Origin: Clostridia bacterium
GTDB taxonomy: Bacteria > Bacillota > DULZ01
Direction: 5' to 3'
Assembly (NCBI GenBank): GCA_012520135.1
Contig: JAAYOX010000045.1
Location: 1 to 17,548, forward strand
DNA: 17,548 bases
In this document: piece by piece, positions 1-7,160 of the stretch
Layout of the letters: every line of letters starts with the position of its first letter
Position numbering within the stretch: position 1 is the stretch's first letter
The notes under the pieces: generated by a model
Databases searched by the model: none
Seen by the model: only the letters and a program-made list of their open reading frames with translations
What the model was told of the DNA's origin: nothing
Position numbers and translations under genes: made by a program

Positions 1-869
1 CCGGGACGACCGGGTTTGGGAGGTACTACTTCTGCGATCAACTGTCCCGGTTCAACGCTGACGACTGCATGGCGAGCCACCCGTTCCATCACTGCTTCTT
101 CATCATCCTCCTGGATTTCCTCCTCTTCTTCCAGGTAGAGATGAAGAATGTAAGCATCTTGAGCAGGCTCGCCCGGATCTCCCTGGGCAATCAGCAGTTC
201 CTGTTCCTCTTTGCTTTCAATCAACCGGCTGAGATTATCCTCAATAATACCGTAAACAATATTATTTTCCTGAAGGTAATTTTTAAGTTCTTCCAGGCTT
301 ATTTCCGGCTCCACTTCCTCAACTAATTTAGCCCCGACCAACAATTCCCGCTGGGGAGCCATATCCTGGACCTCATAAATCATTCCTCTAGTCCGTTTAA
401 TAGCCAAAAAAGCCTGCAGGCGATCTTGGCTGACCCGAAGTTGTGGTTCCCAAACCGGTTCTACCTGCTCCGCCAAGACGATAATGTCATCCTTGGAACT
501 GACTTCCGTCGCTTTTTCAATTATTTCACCGTTAACAAAAATTTGTACGTATTTACCCGGCGCTATAGTAGGTGCCAGCCCATCAGGAGCAGGATCAATA
601 ACTGTTACTTGTCCTTCTGTGACCTGAACTCTCCCGTCTTGGTATACAGCTTCCTTATCCTGATTTTCATCAGTCGACTCTGTTTGGGTGACTTTGATAG
701 AAGCGGAAATGACTGCCTTTTGTTCACGTAAACCAAACAACCCTTTTTTAGGCTGCTGGATTACCTGAATCTCCAACTCGTCCCGATTTCGACCCAGTTG
801 TTTTTCTGCTACTGCTATGGCTTCTTCGACGGTTCTACCTTCTACTTGTACATGGTCTTGACCGGCCAA
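1..869 (-). CDS. FapA/DUF342-family protein with N-terminal Jag-N-like domain (3' end outside window)
   Basis: Partial gene: the reading frame is open from a TTG start at 869 to the window edge (289 codons). The start follows an AAGGAGGG ribosome site by about 7 nt, and no upstream ATG competes. Residues 1-50 look like a Jag-N domain: an acidic segment (VEGRTVEEAIAVAEKQLG) followed by a KKGLFGLRE motif, as in Jag and KhpB. Next is a linker with VNGEIIEKA and then a FapA-like N-terminal region. The visible C-terminal part ends in EPGQLIAEVVPPKPGRPG, which matches the entry to the beta-helical FapA/DUF342 core (the xPPxPGxPG motif). FapA proteins are poorly understood; they are tied to flagella or the cell envelope in some bacteria, and the Jag-N type is common in spore-forming Firmicutes. 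The gene lies 43 nt downstream of yvyE and is probably co-transcribed with it. Membership is fairly sure; function is not. Confidence 0.8.
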   Translation of the reverse strand, partial: MAGQDHVQVEGRTVEEAIAVAEKQLGRNRDELEIQVIQQPKKGLFGLREQKAVISASIKVTQTESTDENQDKEAVYQDGRVQVTEGQVTVIDPAPDGLAPTIAPGKYVQIFVNGEIIEKATEVSSKDDIIVLAEQVEPVWEPQLRVSQDRLQAFLAIKRTRGMIYEVQDMAPQRELLVGAKLVEEVEPEISLEELKNYLQENNIVYGIIEDNLSRLIESKEEQELLIAQGDPGEPAQDAYILHLYLEEEEEIQEDDEEAVMERVARHAVVSVEPGQLIAEVVPPKPGRP

Positions 870-912
870 TGCAATTCCCTCCTTCCTCTGTCACCTCCCA
901 CCAAAATTTCCC

Positions 913-1509
913 TTATCCTTTTAACTGAACGTAAGGTTCCAATTCCTTTTTTAACTCTCCAACCAGACTGTTTCTGATGGTCAGAACCAGATCTACCTGT
1001 TCAGCATAATGGCTTTCCACAATCCCCGCTTGATATTTATCTACCAGATACATGACACGGTTGACTTGATCGTAGGTACAGCGAAGGGGTATTTCCGTTT
1101 CCAGTATTTTTATTTTTCTGCCCGCTTCCTCCAGTGCTTCTTCTGCTACCCCCCCATAGGCGTCAATCAAGCCTCGAATACCCAGCTTCTTGCCTCCGAA
1201 ATATCGAGTCACTACCACTGCTACATTAGTCAGCTCTTGTTTCAGAATAGCTCCCAAAATAGGTTTGCCCGCACTGCCCCCCGGTTCCCCGTCATCATCG
1301 CAAAAATGGATGGGTTCCGGAGGTAGCCCAATGGAATAGGCTGAACAGTTATGAGTGGCTTGGCGATGTTCCTCTTTAATTTGATTAATAAATTGGCGGG
1401 CTTGTTCTTCGTTCTCCACCTCCTGCACATGGGCCAGAAAGCGAGAACGTTCAATAACCCGCCGTACTGTTATGCTTTCATTTACTGTAGCGTATTCATC
1501 AATAATCAT
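913..1509 (-). CDS. yvyE: YigZ/YvyE (IMPACT, UPF0029) family protein
   Basis: A 198-aa protein of the usual full length for this family. The N-terminal UPF0029 domain carries both hallmark motifs: DDDGEPGGSAGKPIL near residues 70-85, and VVTRYFGGKKLGIRGLIDAYGG near residues 99-120. The C-terminal part (about 135-198) fits the ferredoxin-like DUF1949 domain. Eukaryotic relatives (IMPACT/Yih1) regulate the kinase GCN2; the bacterial role is unsettled, with ribosome or nucleic-acid binding suggested. The ATG start overlaps the stop codon of the upstream cooT-like gene by 4 nt (ATGA), so translation is probably coupled. The family call is very secure; the cellular role is not known. Confidence 0.93.
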   Translation of the reverse strand: MIIDEYATVNESITVRRVIERSRFLAHVQEVENEEQARQFINQIKEEHRQATHNCSAYSIGLPPEPIHFCDDDGEPGGSAGKPILGAILKQELTNVAVVVTRYFGGKKLGIRGLIDAYGGVAEEALEEAGRKIKILETEIPLRCTYDQVNRVMYLVDKYQAGIVESHYAEQVDLVLTIRNSLVGELKKELEPYVQLKG

Positions 1510-1694
1510 AGCTGTTCCAACACAATCCGGTGATCCACCAAAGCCATTTCTTTAATCCGGGCCTTAACTATTTTCCTTTGGCCAAAAATATTTTCTAAAG
1601 TGATAGTGTCTCCGTCAGGTATCAGTTTGTCCACGCTTTCCAATAATAGTTCTTCCTGTCCGTCCTTCAGCAGATAGGCATTGGATTCACACAT
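1506..1694 (-). CDS. cooT: CooT-family small nickel-binding protein
   Basis: A 62-aa protein beginning MCESNAYLLKDGQEELLLE and ending in ALVDHRIVLEQL. This is the CooT pattern: Cys2 directly after the start Met, an acidic middle, the IFGQRK turn, and a C-terminal LVDHxIVLE. In Rhodospirillum rubrum, CooT takes part in nickel supply to carbon monoxide dehydrogenase and binds Ni(II) through Cys2 as a dimer. Family members also occur in organisms without a nearby CODH operon, as here. Start choice is firm: AGGAGGT sits 7 nt before the ATG. It is the first gene of a cooT-yvyE-fapA run and overlaps yvyE by 4 nt. No CODH, cooC or cooJ gene lies within the window, so a role in CO metabolism is only an inference. 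Confidence 0.88.
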   Translation of the reverse strand: MCESNAYLLKDGQEELLLESVDKLIPDGDTITLENIFGQRKIVKARIKEMALVDHRIVLEQL

Positions 1695-1735
1695 CTTTGA
1701 TACCTCCTAGTCTGAATATCTGACGTAATTACTTT

Positions 1736-1741
1736 ATTATA
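1736..1741 (-). promoter_or_regulatory. Probable -10 box of the cooT-yvyE-fapA promoter
   Basis: A perfect TATAAT on the minus strand, 42 nt upstream of the cooT start. No good -35 lies at 17 nt; a TTCAAC at 20 nt spacing (1762-1767) is the nearest candidate. It is placed after the ferredoxin terminator, so an independent promoter here makes sense. Confidence 0.45.
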
Positions 1742-1797
1742 CCGTATTTAGATGACTATTCGTTGAAAAAAGAAAAAATCCCTGCAATATTATTAAC

Positions 1798-1825
1798 AAA
1801 AAAAGCCTGAGGCATTACCTCAGAC
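1798..1825 (-). terminator. Rho-independent terminator after the ferredoxin gene
   Basis: On the minus strand, GTCTGAGG and CCTCAGGC form an 8-bp stem (one G-U pair) with a 5-nt loop, followed directly by seven T residues. It begins 4 nt after the ferredoxin stop codon. Confidence 0.9.
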
Positions 1826-1829
1826 TCTT

Positions 1830-2207
1830 CTACCCGTGAATTAAGCCGGGTAAGCATTTGGCGCAGACCCACACGCTGTCCCCTTTGATACGGACTGCAA
1901 ACAAGGCTGCATCGTATTCGTTCCGCTGGCAACGGGAGCAATTAAGGGTAATCTCCTGAGTTTCTTGCTGAGCAATGTGCTCCTCGACAGCTTTTTCGTT
2001 AAACGCTTCGGCTTGTCGTTCCTCCACCGTTAATGCCCCGGTAGGACAAACACCCAGGCAGAAACCGGCCCCGTCACAAAGTTCTTCCCTAATCAACCTG
2101 GCTTTGCCGTTGACAATTTCAATAGCACCTTCCGCACAGGGGCTGACGCAGTTACCGCAGCCATTACAAAGTTCCTCATCAATTTTAACGATTTTTCTTA
2201 TAACCAT
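1830..2207 (-). CDS. Ferredoxin-like 4Fe-4S protein with C-terminal CxxC pairs
   Basis: The ATG at 2207 is chosen because AAAGGAG lies 9 nt before it; an in-frame ATG at 2237 has no such site. The 125-aa product has one full 4Fe-4S motif, CNGCGNCVSPC. The second motif reads CDGAGFCLGVCPTG, so Ala stands where the second Cys of C-x2-C-x2-C-x3-C would be. That cluster may be 3Fe-4S, use another ligand, or be missing. As far as I recall, CDGxGxCLGxCP is typical of one clostridial ferredoxin family, so this is probably not a fresh mutation. The C-terminus has two CxxC pairs (NCSRC and WVCAKC), which could form a zinc ribbon or rubredoxin-like site. It lies 72 nt downstream of the dnaE-like gene and ends at a strong terminator. 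Electron partner unknown. Confidence 0.85.
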   Translation of the reverse strand: MVIRKIVKIDEELCNGCGNCVSPCAEGAIEIVNGKARLIREELCDGAGFCLGVCPTGALTVEERQAEAFNEKAVEEHIAQQETQEITLNCSRCQRNEYDAALFAVRIKGDSVWVCAKCLPGLIHG

Positions 2208-2279
2208 GTTCAACATCTCCTTTGGTATTACTTTCAAGACTAGTGTAGCCTATCCCACCAAAAAATAATGTTAACCAAG

Positions 2280-5200
2280 TCACATTCTCATAATCTTTTC
2301 TGCAATCAGGTTTTGTCCTGTTCCCCGGGTTTGAATGGTACCTGTTACCGCCGCCACGCCCCCTCCGCCTCCGAAAATCTCCTGTCCGTAACGCTGGTAG
2401 ACTTCTTCAAATACCGTTACATCGATTAAACCGTATTCATCTTCCAAGGAGAAGAAAACAATGGTTTTGCCGCTTCTGGTAGGAGGACGGTGAGGGCGAA
2501 TCAAAATTCCCGCCGCTTTTACCGGTGCTCCGTCCGGCAGCTTGTCAATGCTCTTGCTGTCATAAAACCCTGCCCGCTGTAATCGCTGCCGGAATAGGGC
2601 CATGGGATGACCCCGGACATAGATTCCCAGCGCCTCCTTTTCCTGCATGTATTTTTCCATCATGGTGAAATCATCCGTTATTTTTTCTCTTATATCCGGG
2701 AAAAACCCTTTTGGCAGTCCTTTCTCCAGGAGAGGAACCTGCCACAACAGTTCCTTCCGGTTGGGATGGAGTTCGTCGAAAGCACCGCTAAAAATTAAGT
2801 TCTCCAGGATATGACCGGGGGCCTTTACTTTTTGTTGAAAACCGGCAATGGAACCGTAAGGCCGGTTTTTTAAAATCCGTGCTAAAATTTCTTTGCTCAT
2901 TCCTTTCACCTGGGCCAAGGAAACACGAATGTCACCATTTTCCACCACAAAATCCCGGCCGCTTTTGTTGATGTGGGGCGGCAGGATTTTAATCCCCCGG
3001 CGGCGGGCCTCCACGCAAAGAGTATCGGCATCGTAATAACCCATAGGCTGGTGACTTAGCAGGGAGGCAAAGTAATAAGCCGGGTAGTGACAAGCCAGGT
3101 AAGCGGATTTATAGGAGGTGGCGGCAAAAGCTGCCGCATGGGCTTCACAGAAACCGTAGCTGGCGTAACCCATGATGTAACTGAAAATCTCTTCTGCCAC
3201 TGATTTTGCCACACCTTGCTCCTGGGCCTTGGCTACAAAAAAACGACCTAACTCCTCCATTTCCTGCCGGGAACGGGAATGGCTCATCACCCGCCGCAGC
3301 CTGTCTGCCTCACCGGGAGTGAAACCGGCTACTGCCATGGCAATTTCAATCACCTGCTCCTGGAACAGAACTACTCCCCGGGTCTTTTTGAGAATCGGCT
3401 CCAGTTTGGGATGCAGGTAGGTAACCTCCTCCAGGCCCTGCTTCCTTTTAATAAAAGGCTCCACCATATTCCCTTTAATAGGACCGGGTCGGATCAAGGC
3501 CAGGCTGGCCACTAAATCTTCCTGCCGGGACGCTCCCAGCCGCTTCTGTAGTGCCCGCTGGGCGGGACTTTCCAATTGGAAAACACCGATAGTATCCCCC
3601 CGGTTCACCATTTGGAAAGTATCCCGGTCTTCCTCGGGTATCCGTTCCTCCCGGAAACCCGCTTTTTCCCTGCTGATAATCCGGATCGTGTCATCTAAAG
3701 CTGACATCATCCGCAAGGAAAGGAGATCTAATTTTACCAGTCCCAGTAATTCCACCGCCTCTTTATCAAACTGAGTCACTACTACTCCTTTGGCAGCCTG
3801 CTGCAAAGGAGTAATAGCGGTCAAGGGATGACGGCTGATCACCAGTCCTCCCAGGTGAGTACCCATAAACCGGGGTAGACCGGCTACTTGAGTACAGAAA
3901 TCAAAAAGCTGCCGGTATTTCTCTTCCTTCAGGTCACTTTTCCTCAGTTCCGGCAATCGCTCCAACAGTGCGGGAATGGCATCGGCGTGGGCATGAGGAA
4001 AGAGCTTGGCAATCCGATCGCATTCCTCTAAAGAAAACCCCATGGCTTTGCCTAAATCCCGCACTGCCGAACGAGCTCTAAAGGTATTATAAGTGCCTAC
4101 GGAAGCCACATGCTCGTCACCGTACTTCCGGTAAACATAGCCGGCCACCTGATCCCGATAGCGAGCATCAAAATCAATATCGATATCGGGTTTTTCCCCT
4201 CGTTCCCGGCTCATAAACCTTTCAAACAGCAATCCCCTCTTCAATGAATCTACTTCCGTAAGATACAAGCAATAGCTTACCAAAGAATCTGCCGCCGAGC
4301 CCCGACCGGCATAGCGGATACCCTTGTTCCGGGCAAATCCGGTGACATCCCAAACTAACAAGAAATAGTCTGCATAGCCCAAGTCATTGATTACTGACAG
4401 TTCATCTTCCAGCCTCTCCCGTACTCGTTTATTAAGGGAACCGTAGCGGCGACTTGCCCCTTCATAGACTAACCGGCGCAAAAAGCTTTGAGCCGGCTCC
4501 CCATTGGGAGGTTTAAATTCCGGGTAATGCCTGGCGTTCAGTTCCAGGACCGGGCTACATTTTTCCGCAACAGCCATGGTATTGTTAACCGCCTCCGGGT
4601 AATCGGGAAATAGAGCTTTCATTTCCGCCGGGGTCTTTAAGTAATTCTCCTGATTTAAAGGACGCTGGGGATGAACGTCAGTCAACCGGGTTAAAGTTCT
4701 GACACAAGTCAGCAGATCGTGAACGGGAAATTGTTCCGGCTCCGTATAATGAACATTATTAGTAACAATCAAAGGAACTCCCGTGGCCTCCGATAACTGA
4801 GCCAAATACCGGTTTAAAGAGACAGCACCGGGAAGCCAGGTCTGCTCCAGCTCCAAATAGAAGTTGGAACCGAATATGGCCCGGTATTCTTTTGCTTTCA
4901 AAAATGCTTTCTGAAACTGTTTTTGCAACAGTAAAGAGGGAATTTCTCCTTTACGGCAACCGGATAAGGCGATTAAATGCTGCCGGTACTCCCTCAATCG
5001 TGCCATAGACGTTCTGGGTTCTCCCCGGGGATGATCCAGGTGGGCACGGGTCAACAGCCGGCAGAGATTAGCGTAACCCTCGGCATTTTGGGCCAGCAAA
5101 ATCAGATGATACCCTTGCTCCAAAGTCACTTCCGCCCCGATGATGGGCTGAATCCCTGCTTTCAGACAGAGTTCATGAAAAAAAACAGCCCCGGCTACAT

Positions 5201-5327
5201 TATCATGATCCGTTAAAGCCAGGGCAGGCATGCCGGCGGCTGCCGTTTTTCCGATTAAATCTTCTAACCGCCCTGCTCCGTCCAAAAAAGAAAAAGGAGA
5301 GTGAACATGTAAATGAACAAAACTCAT
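2280..5327 (-). CDS. dnaE: Short DnaE-type DNA polymerase III alpha subunit, DnaE2/ImuC-like by context
   Basis: A 1015-aa C-family DNA polymerase. The ATG at 5327 is preferred: the protein then begins MSFVHLHVHSPFSFLDG as in other DnaE proteins, GGTGA lies just upstream, and the start falls 16 nt after the preceding stop. A longer frame to 5474 would overlap the upstream gene. Order of parts: PHP domain (HLHVHS 5-10, TDHDN 39-43, GAEV 64-67, NVHY 191-194), palm with catalytic PDIDIDFD at 380-387, fingers, then helix-hairpin-helix and a C-terminal OB fold (RSGKTIVFFSLEDEYGLIDV). It is about 100 residues shorter than replicative Firmicutes DnaE (about 1115 aa in B. subtilis). Third gene behind a LexA-box promoter, after an ImuB-like protein and a DUF6504-like protein, which points to translesion synthesis rather than bulk replication. 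The polymerase call is certain; the DnaE2/ImuC role is inferred. Confidence 0.93.
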   Translation of the reverse strand: MSFVHLHVHSPFSFLDGAGRLEDLIGKTAAAGMPALALTDHDNVAGAVFFHELCLKAGIQPIIGAEVTLEQGYHLILLAQNAEGYANLCRLLTRAHLDHPRGEPRTSMARLREYRQHLIALSGCRKGEIPSLLLQKQFQKAFLKAKEYRAIFGSNFYLELEQTWLPGAVSLNRYLAQLSEATGVPLIVTNNVHYTEPEQFPVHDLLTCVRTLTRLTDVHPQRPLNQENYLKTPAEMKALFPDYPEAVNNTMAVAEKCSPVLELNARHYPEFKPPNGEPAQSFLRRLVYEGASRRYGSLNKRVRERLEDELSVINDLGYADYFLLVWDVTGFARNKGIRYAGRGSAADSLVSYCLYLTEVDSLKRGLLFERFMSRERGEKPDIDIDFDARYRDQVAGYVYRKYGDEHVASVGTYNTFRARSAVRDLGKAMGFSLEECDRIAKLFPHAHADAIPALLERLPELRKSDLKEEKYRQLFDFCTQVAGLPRFMGTHLGGLVISRHPLTAITPLQQAAKGVVVTQFDKEAVELLGLVKLDLLSLRMMSALDDTIRIISREKAGFREERIPEEDRDTFQMVNRGDTIGVFQLESPAQRALQKRLGASRQEDLVASLALIRPGPIKGNMVEPFIKRKQGLEEVTYLHPKLEPILKKTRGVVLFQEQVIEIAMAVAGFTPGEADRLRRVMSHSRSRQEMEELGRFFVAKAQEQGVAKSVAEEIFSYIMGYASYGFCEAHAAAFAATSYKSAYLACHYPAYYFASLLSHQPMGYYDADTLCVEARRRGIKILPPHINKSGRDFVVENGDIRVSLAQVKGMSKEILARILKNRPYGSIAGFQQKVKAPGHILENLIFSGAFDELHPNRKELLWQVPLLEKGLPKGFFPDIREKITDDFTMMEKYMQEKEALGIYVRGHPMALFRQRLQRAGFYDSKSIDKLPDGAPVKAAGILIRPHRPPTRSGKTIVFFSLEDEYGLIDVTVFEEVYQRYGQEIFGGGGGVAAVTGTIQTRGTGQNLIAEKIMRM

Positions 5328-5343
5328 CCTAATCACCATACTG

Positions 5344-5589
5344 TTAATCGTATATTTTGTACATAAACCAGGTATCCTTCCGGGTATCCCGGTAAAGCTC
5401 AAACAGACCACCGTCGGAGACCGCCACCCGGTAAAAAAGCTTGGTACTTTCTCCTTCCCACCAGCAGCCTGCATCTTTCCAGCAATCTAAAATTTTGGCT
5501 ACCTGATAAAAGACTCCTTGCCAGGAAAAACCCACCGGCTGTCCTTGTTCCAGGCGAACATTAACGGGACGATCCAGAACTCTACCCAT
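5344..5589 (-). CDS. DUF6504-like small protein of the SOS cassette
   Basis: An 81-aa soluble protein that resembles DUF6504: an N-terminal basic strand, PVGFSWQGVFYQVAKILDCW, a WWEGES segment, then LFYRVAVSDGGLFELYRD and a terminal WFMYKIYD. The pattern suggests a small beta barrel with many aromatic residues. Function is unknown; as I recall, similar proteins occur next to DnaE2/ImuB-type genes in Actinobacteria. GGGAGAG lies 7 nt upstream of the ATG. It sits between the ImuB-like and DnaE-like genes, its stop 16 nt from the dnaE start, so it is very likely part of the same damage-induced operon and may be an accessory subunit of the mutasome. Family match from memory of the pattern, not a search. 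Confidence 0.72.
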   Translation of the reverse strand: MGRVLDRPVNVRLEQGQPVGFSWQGVFYQVAKILDCWKDAGCWWEGESTKLFYRVAVSDGGLFELYRDTRKDTWFMYKIYD

Positions 5590-5619
5590 TCTTTAACTCT
5601 CCCATGTCAATATCGGTCA

Positions 5620-5657
5620 CCGGTCATCAGTCGCCGGACTGGATAACTGATGACCGG
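5620..5657. repeat. Perfect 12-bp inverted repeat between imuB-like and DUF6504-like genes
   Basis: CCGGTCATCAGT (5620-5631) and ACTGATGACCGG (5646-5657) are perfect inverted copies separated by 14 nt. No T-run follows on either strand, so it is not a normal terminator. It fills most of the 71-nt gap inside the SOS operon. It could be an RNA processing or stability hairpin, or one copy of a dispersed intergenic repeat. Confidence 0.8.
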
Positions 5658-5660
5658 CTA

Positions 5661-6698
5661 CTAAAACCGCCAGGGATCATAAAAAGCCAACATCTGTTCC
5701 CTACGGCTCCGGTTCCACCGGACTGCCCGGTCTAAAACAGACGCGGGATAATCTTTGCGGAGCCTGTTTAACAGGCGTTGCAGTTGCTCCTCTTTAGCGG
5801 GGATATCTGACTCGTTGAACAAACTGAGTTGCCTCATGGACATGGGCTCCAAGCCTTCGGCTTTAAGCAGTAATTCCCCGGGGTCATCTTTCAATTTCAA
5901 TTTATGCCATAGACGGCGGGTTTCTCCTTGCAGCACACCGGCACTGCTGCAGGGTTTCAGAAACAGGCGTTTTCGCCAAAAAAGCCGTCCGGCCCCGGTT
6001 GTGCCCTCAAGGGTCAGCTCCCGGCAACCCAACCATTGGGCCTCTAAAGTCATCGCCAATTGTTTAGCTCCTTGATCCAAAGCAGGACCTAAATTGGACA
6101 TTCCTTCTTCCCAGACAATATTGACCCGGATCCCCTCTTCAGGCCTTTGAAGACTACCGGAAAATTGCCCTTTGGCAAGTTCCCAGGTCAAATAAGCATC
6201 ATTTCCCAGCTGTACTTTCAACTGCTCCGGCGATATGGCCTCAATCTCACCCCAAGTTTTAAAGCCCAGTTTGAGTAATTGCCGGCGAATCTTTAAATCC
6301 AAAGGCCAAAGAACTTCTAAGGGAAGCCGGGGTCTGACTTTTGTTTCCCATTCAACCGGTAATATGATTAACAGGCCCTGAGGCCTCTCTTCTACTATCA
6401 GATTTAAAAACCGGAGGTCTTTCAAATCTAAGAGAGCAATGGCACGGCACAAGAGTTTTGAGGGACCCAAACCGATTACCGCTTTCCGGCCGTAAACGGG
6501 AACCAGCTCCTCCCATATTTGATAAATTATCTGCCTAGCCGCCGTTTCTTTGCCCAGATCCAAAAAAAACTCACCGGGGCCGTATGCTTCAAAATCAGGA
6601 GTAAACCTGTTATAAAAAAGCTTTAAACTTTTCTCCAATCCATGGGCCTGATAATGATCTAAAATAGCATCATTATCCAGAATGATAAAAGCAAACAT
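5661..6698 (-). CDS. imuB: ImuB-like degenerate Y-family DNA polymerase
   Basis: A 345-aa protein. The ATG at 6698 follows GGGGGTG by 4 nt and sits just downstream of the promoter and LexA box; a longer frame to 6785 would begin upstream of the promoter. Y-family traces: FEAYGPGEFFLDLG (36-49) aligns with the SxDEAYLD active-site motif but has Gly for the first acidic residue; GLGPSKLLCRAIALL (76-90) matches the GxxxxKxxAKxA motif; residues 125-180 fit the helix-hairpin-helix region. The N-terminal DxDxFFAxVE catalytic and steric-gate segment is much reduced, so activity as a polymerase is unlikely. A clean beta-clamp motif, QLSLF, lies at about 290-294. Known ImuB proteins are inactive Y-family relatives that link ImuC/DnaE2 to the clamp. 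First gene of the cassette with the DUF6504-like and DnaE-like genes; no ImuA is seen. Confidence 0.82.
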   Translation of the reverse strand: MFAFIILDNDAILDHYQAHGLEKSLKLFYNRFTPDFEAYGPGEFFLDLGKETAARQIIYQIWEELVPVYGRKAVIGLGPSKLLCRAIALLDLKDLRFLNLIVEERPQGLLIILPVEWETKVRPRLPLEVLWPLDLKIRRQLLKLGFKTWGEIEAISPEQLKVQLGNDAYLTWELAKGQFSGSLQRPEEGIRVNIVWEEGMSNLGPALDQGAKQLAMTLEAQWLGCRELTLEGTTGAGRLFWRKRLFLKPCSSAGVLQGETRRLWHKLKLKDDPGELLLKAEGLEPMSMRQLSLFNESDIPAKEEQLQRLLNRLRKDYPASVLDRAVRWNRSRREQMLAFYDPWRF

Positions 6699-6708
6699 AA
6701 AACACCCC

Positions 6709-6722
6709 CGAACACATGTTCG
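6709..6722 (-). promoter_or_regulatory. LexA (SOS) operator
   Basis: CGAACACATGTTCG matches the Gram-positive LexA/DinR box (CGAAC-N4-GTTCG) with both half-sites intact. It lies between the -10 box and the ImuB-like start codon, right at the predicted transcription start, where bound LexA would block transcription. Confidence 0.93.
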
Positions 6723-6729
6723 TAAGGTT

Positions 6730-6758
6730 ATTATAGCCAGTAGTGGCGTATTTGTCAA
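6730..6758 (-). promoter_or_regulatory. Consensus sigma-A promoter of the SOS cassette
   Basis: On the minus strand, TTGACA (6758-6753) and TATAAT (6735-6730) are separated by exactly 17 nt. Both hexamers match the consensus. The predicted start, about 6723, abuts the LexA box. Confidence 0.93.
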
Positions 6759-7160
6759 AAGGAAATAATATGATCGAGGATGCATTATAGCTTGATAACA
6801 AACTACATTTTCCCGATCGGTGTTAATCGTGGGCTTCAGAGGAAGCGGGCCGGAGGATGAAAATCCGGTCTAATGTGCATTTTGAATGTATTGAAAACTT
6901 GGGGAACCCTTTTTTATTCGTAATGCATGATAGTTTTTTGAAATAAATCTGCAATAATTTTATTTGAATTCTTTTTGTTGTACCCTACAAATTAAAGTTA
7001 CTCAATTTTTATGTAATAAATATCCCTGTCTTGGTTATTATTTTGTAATATCTTTGCAAGAATATTGTTTTTCTCTTGATATTTTTCTCACAATTCAATA
7101 AATAGGACATTTGTCATGTTACTATTTTGCAATAATTTTGTTATATTGTTAGTAACTAAG
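6759..7160. other. AT-rich intergenic region without a recognised gene
   Basis: No convincing reading frame on either strand. The left part has two small hairpins (GCTTC/GAAGC at 6833-6846 and CCGGA/TCCGG at 6850-6868). The rest is strongly AT-rich, unlike the flanking genes. TGCAATAATTTT occurs twice in direct orientation (6950-6961 and 7128-7139). A promoter for the plus-strand leader should lie near the right end; TATATT at 7142-7147 is a possible -10 box, but no good -35 is at the right distance. Confidence 0.6.

Noticed and set aside
2208..2237. Longer ferredoxin start
   Set aside because: No ribosome site before the ATG at 2237; AAAGGAG is correctly placed only for the ATG at 2207.
5328..5474. 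N-terminal extension of the DnaE-like protein
   Set aside because: It would overlap the DUF6504-like gene by about 130 nt and lacks the conserved PHP start; residues typical of DnaE begin at MSFVHLHVHS.
6699..6785. N-terminal extension of the ImuB-like protein
   Set aside because: It would be read from DNA upstream of the promoter and LexA box, so it cannot be in the main transcript.
6901..6917. GGGGAACCC followed by a T-run as a plus-strand terminator
   Set aside because: The stem is only about 3 bp and no plus-strand gene precedes it.
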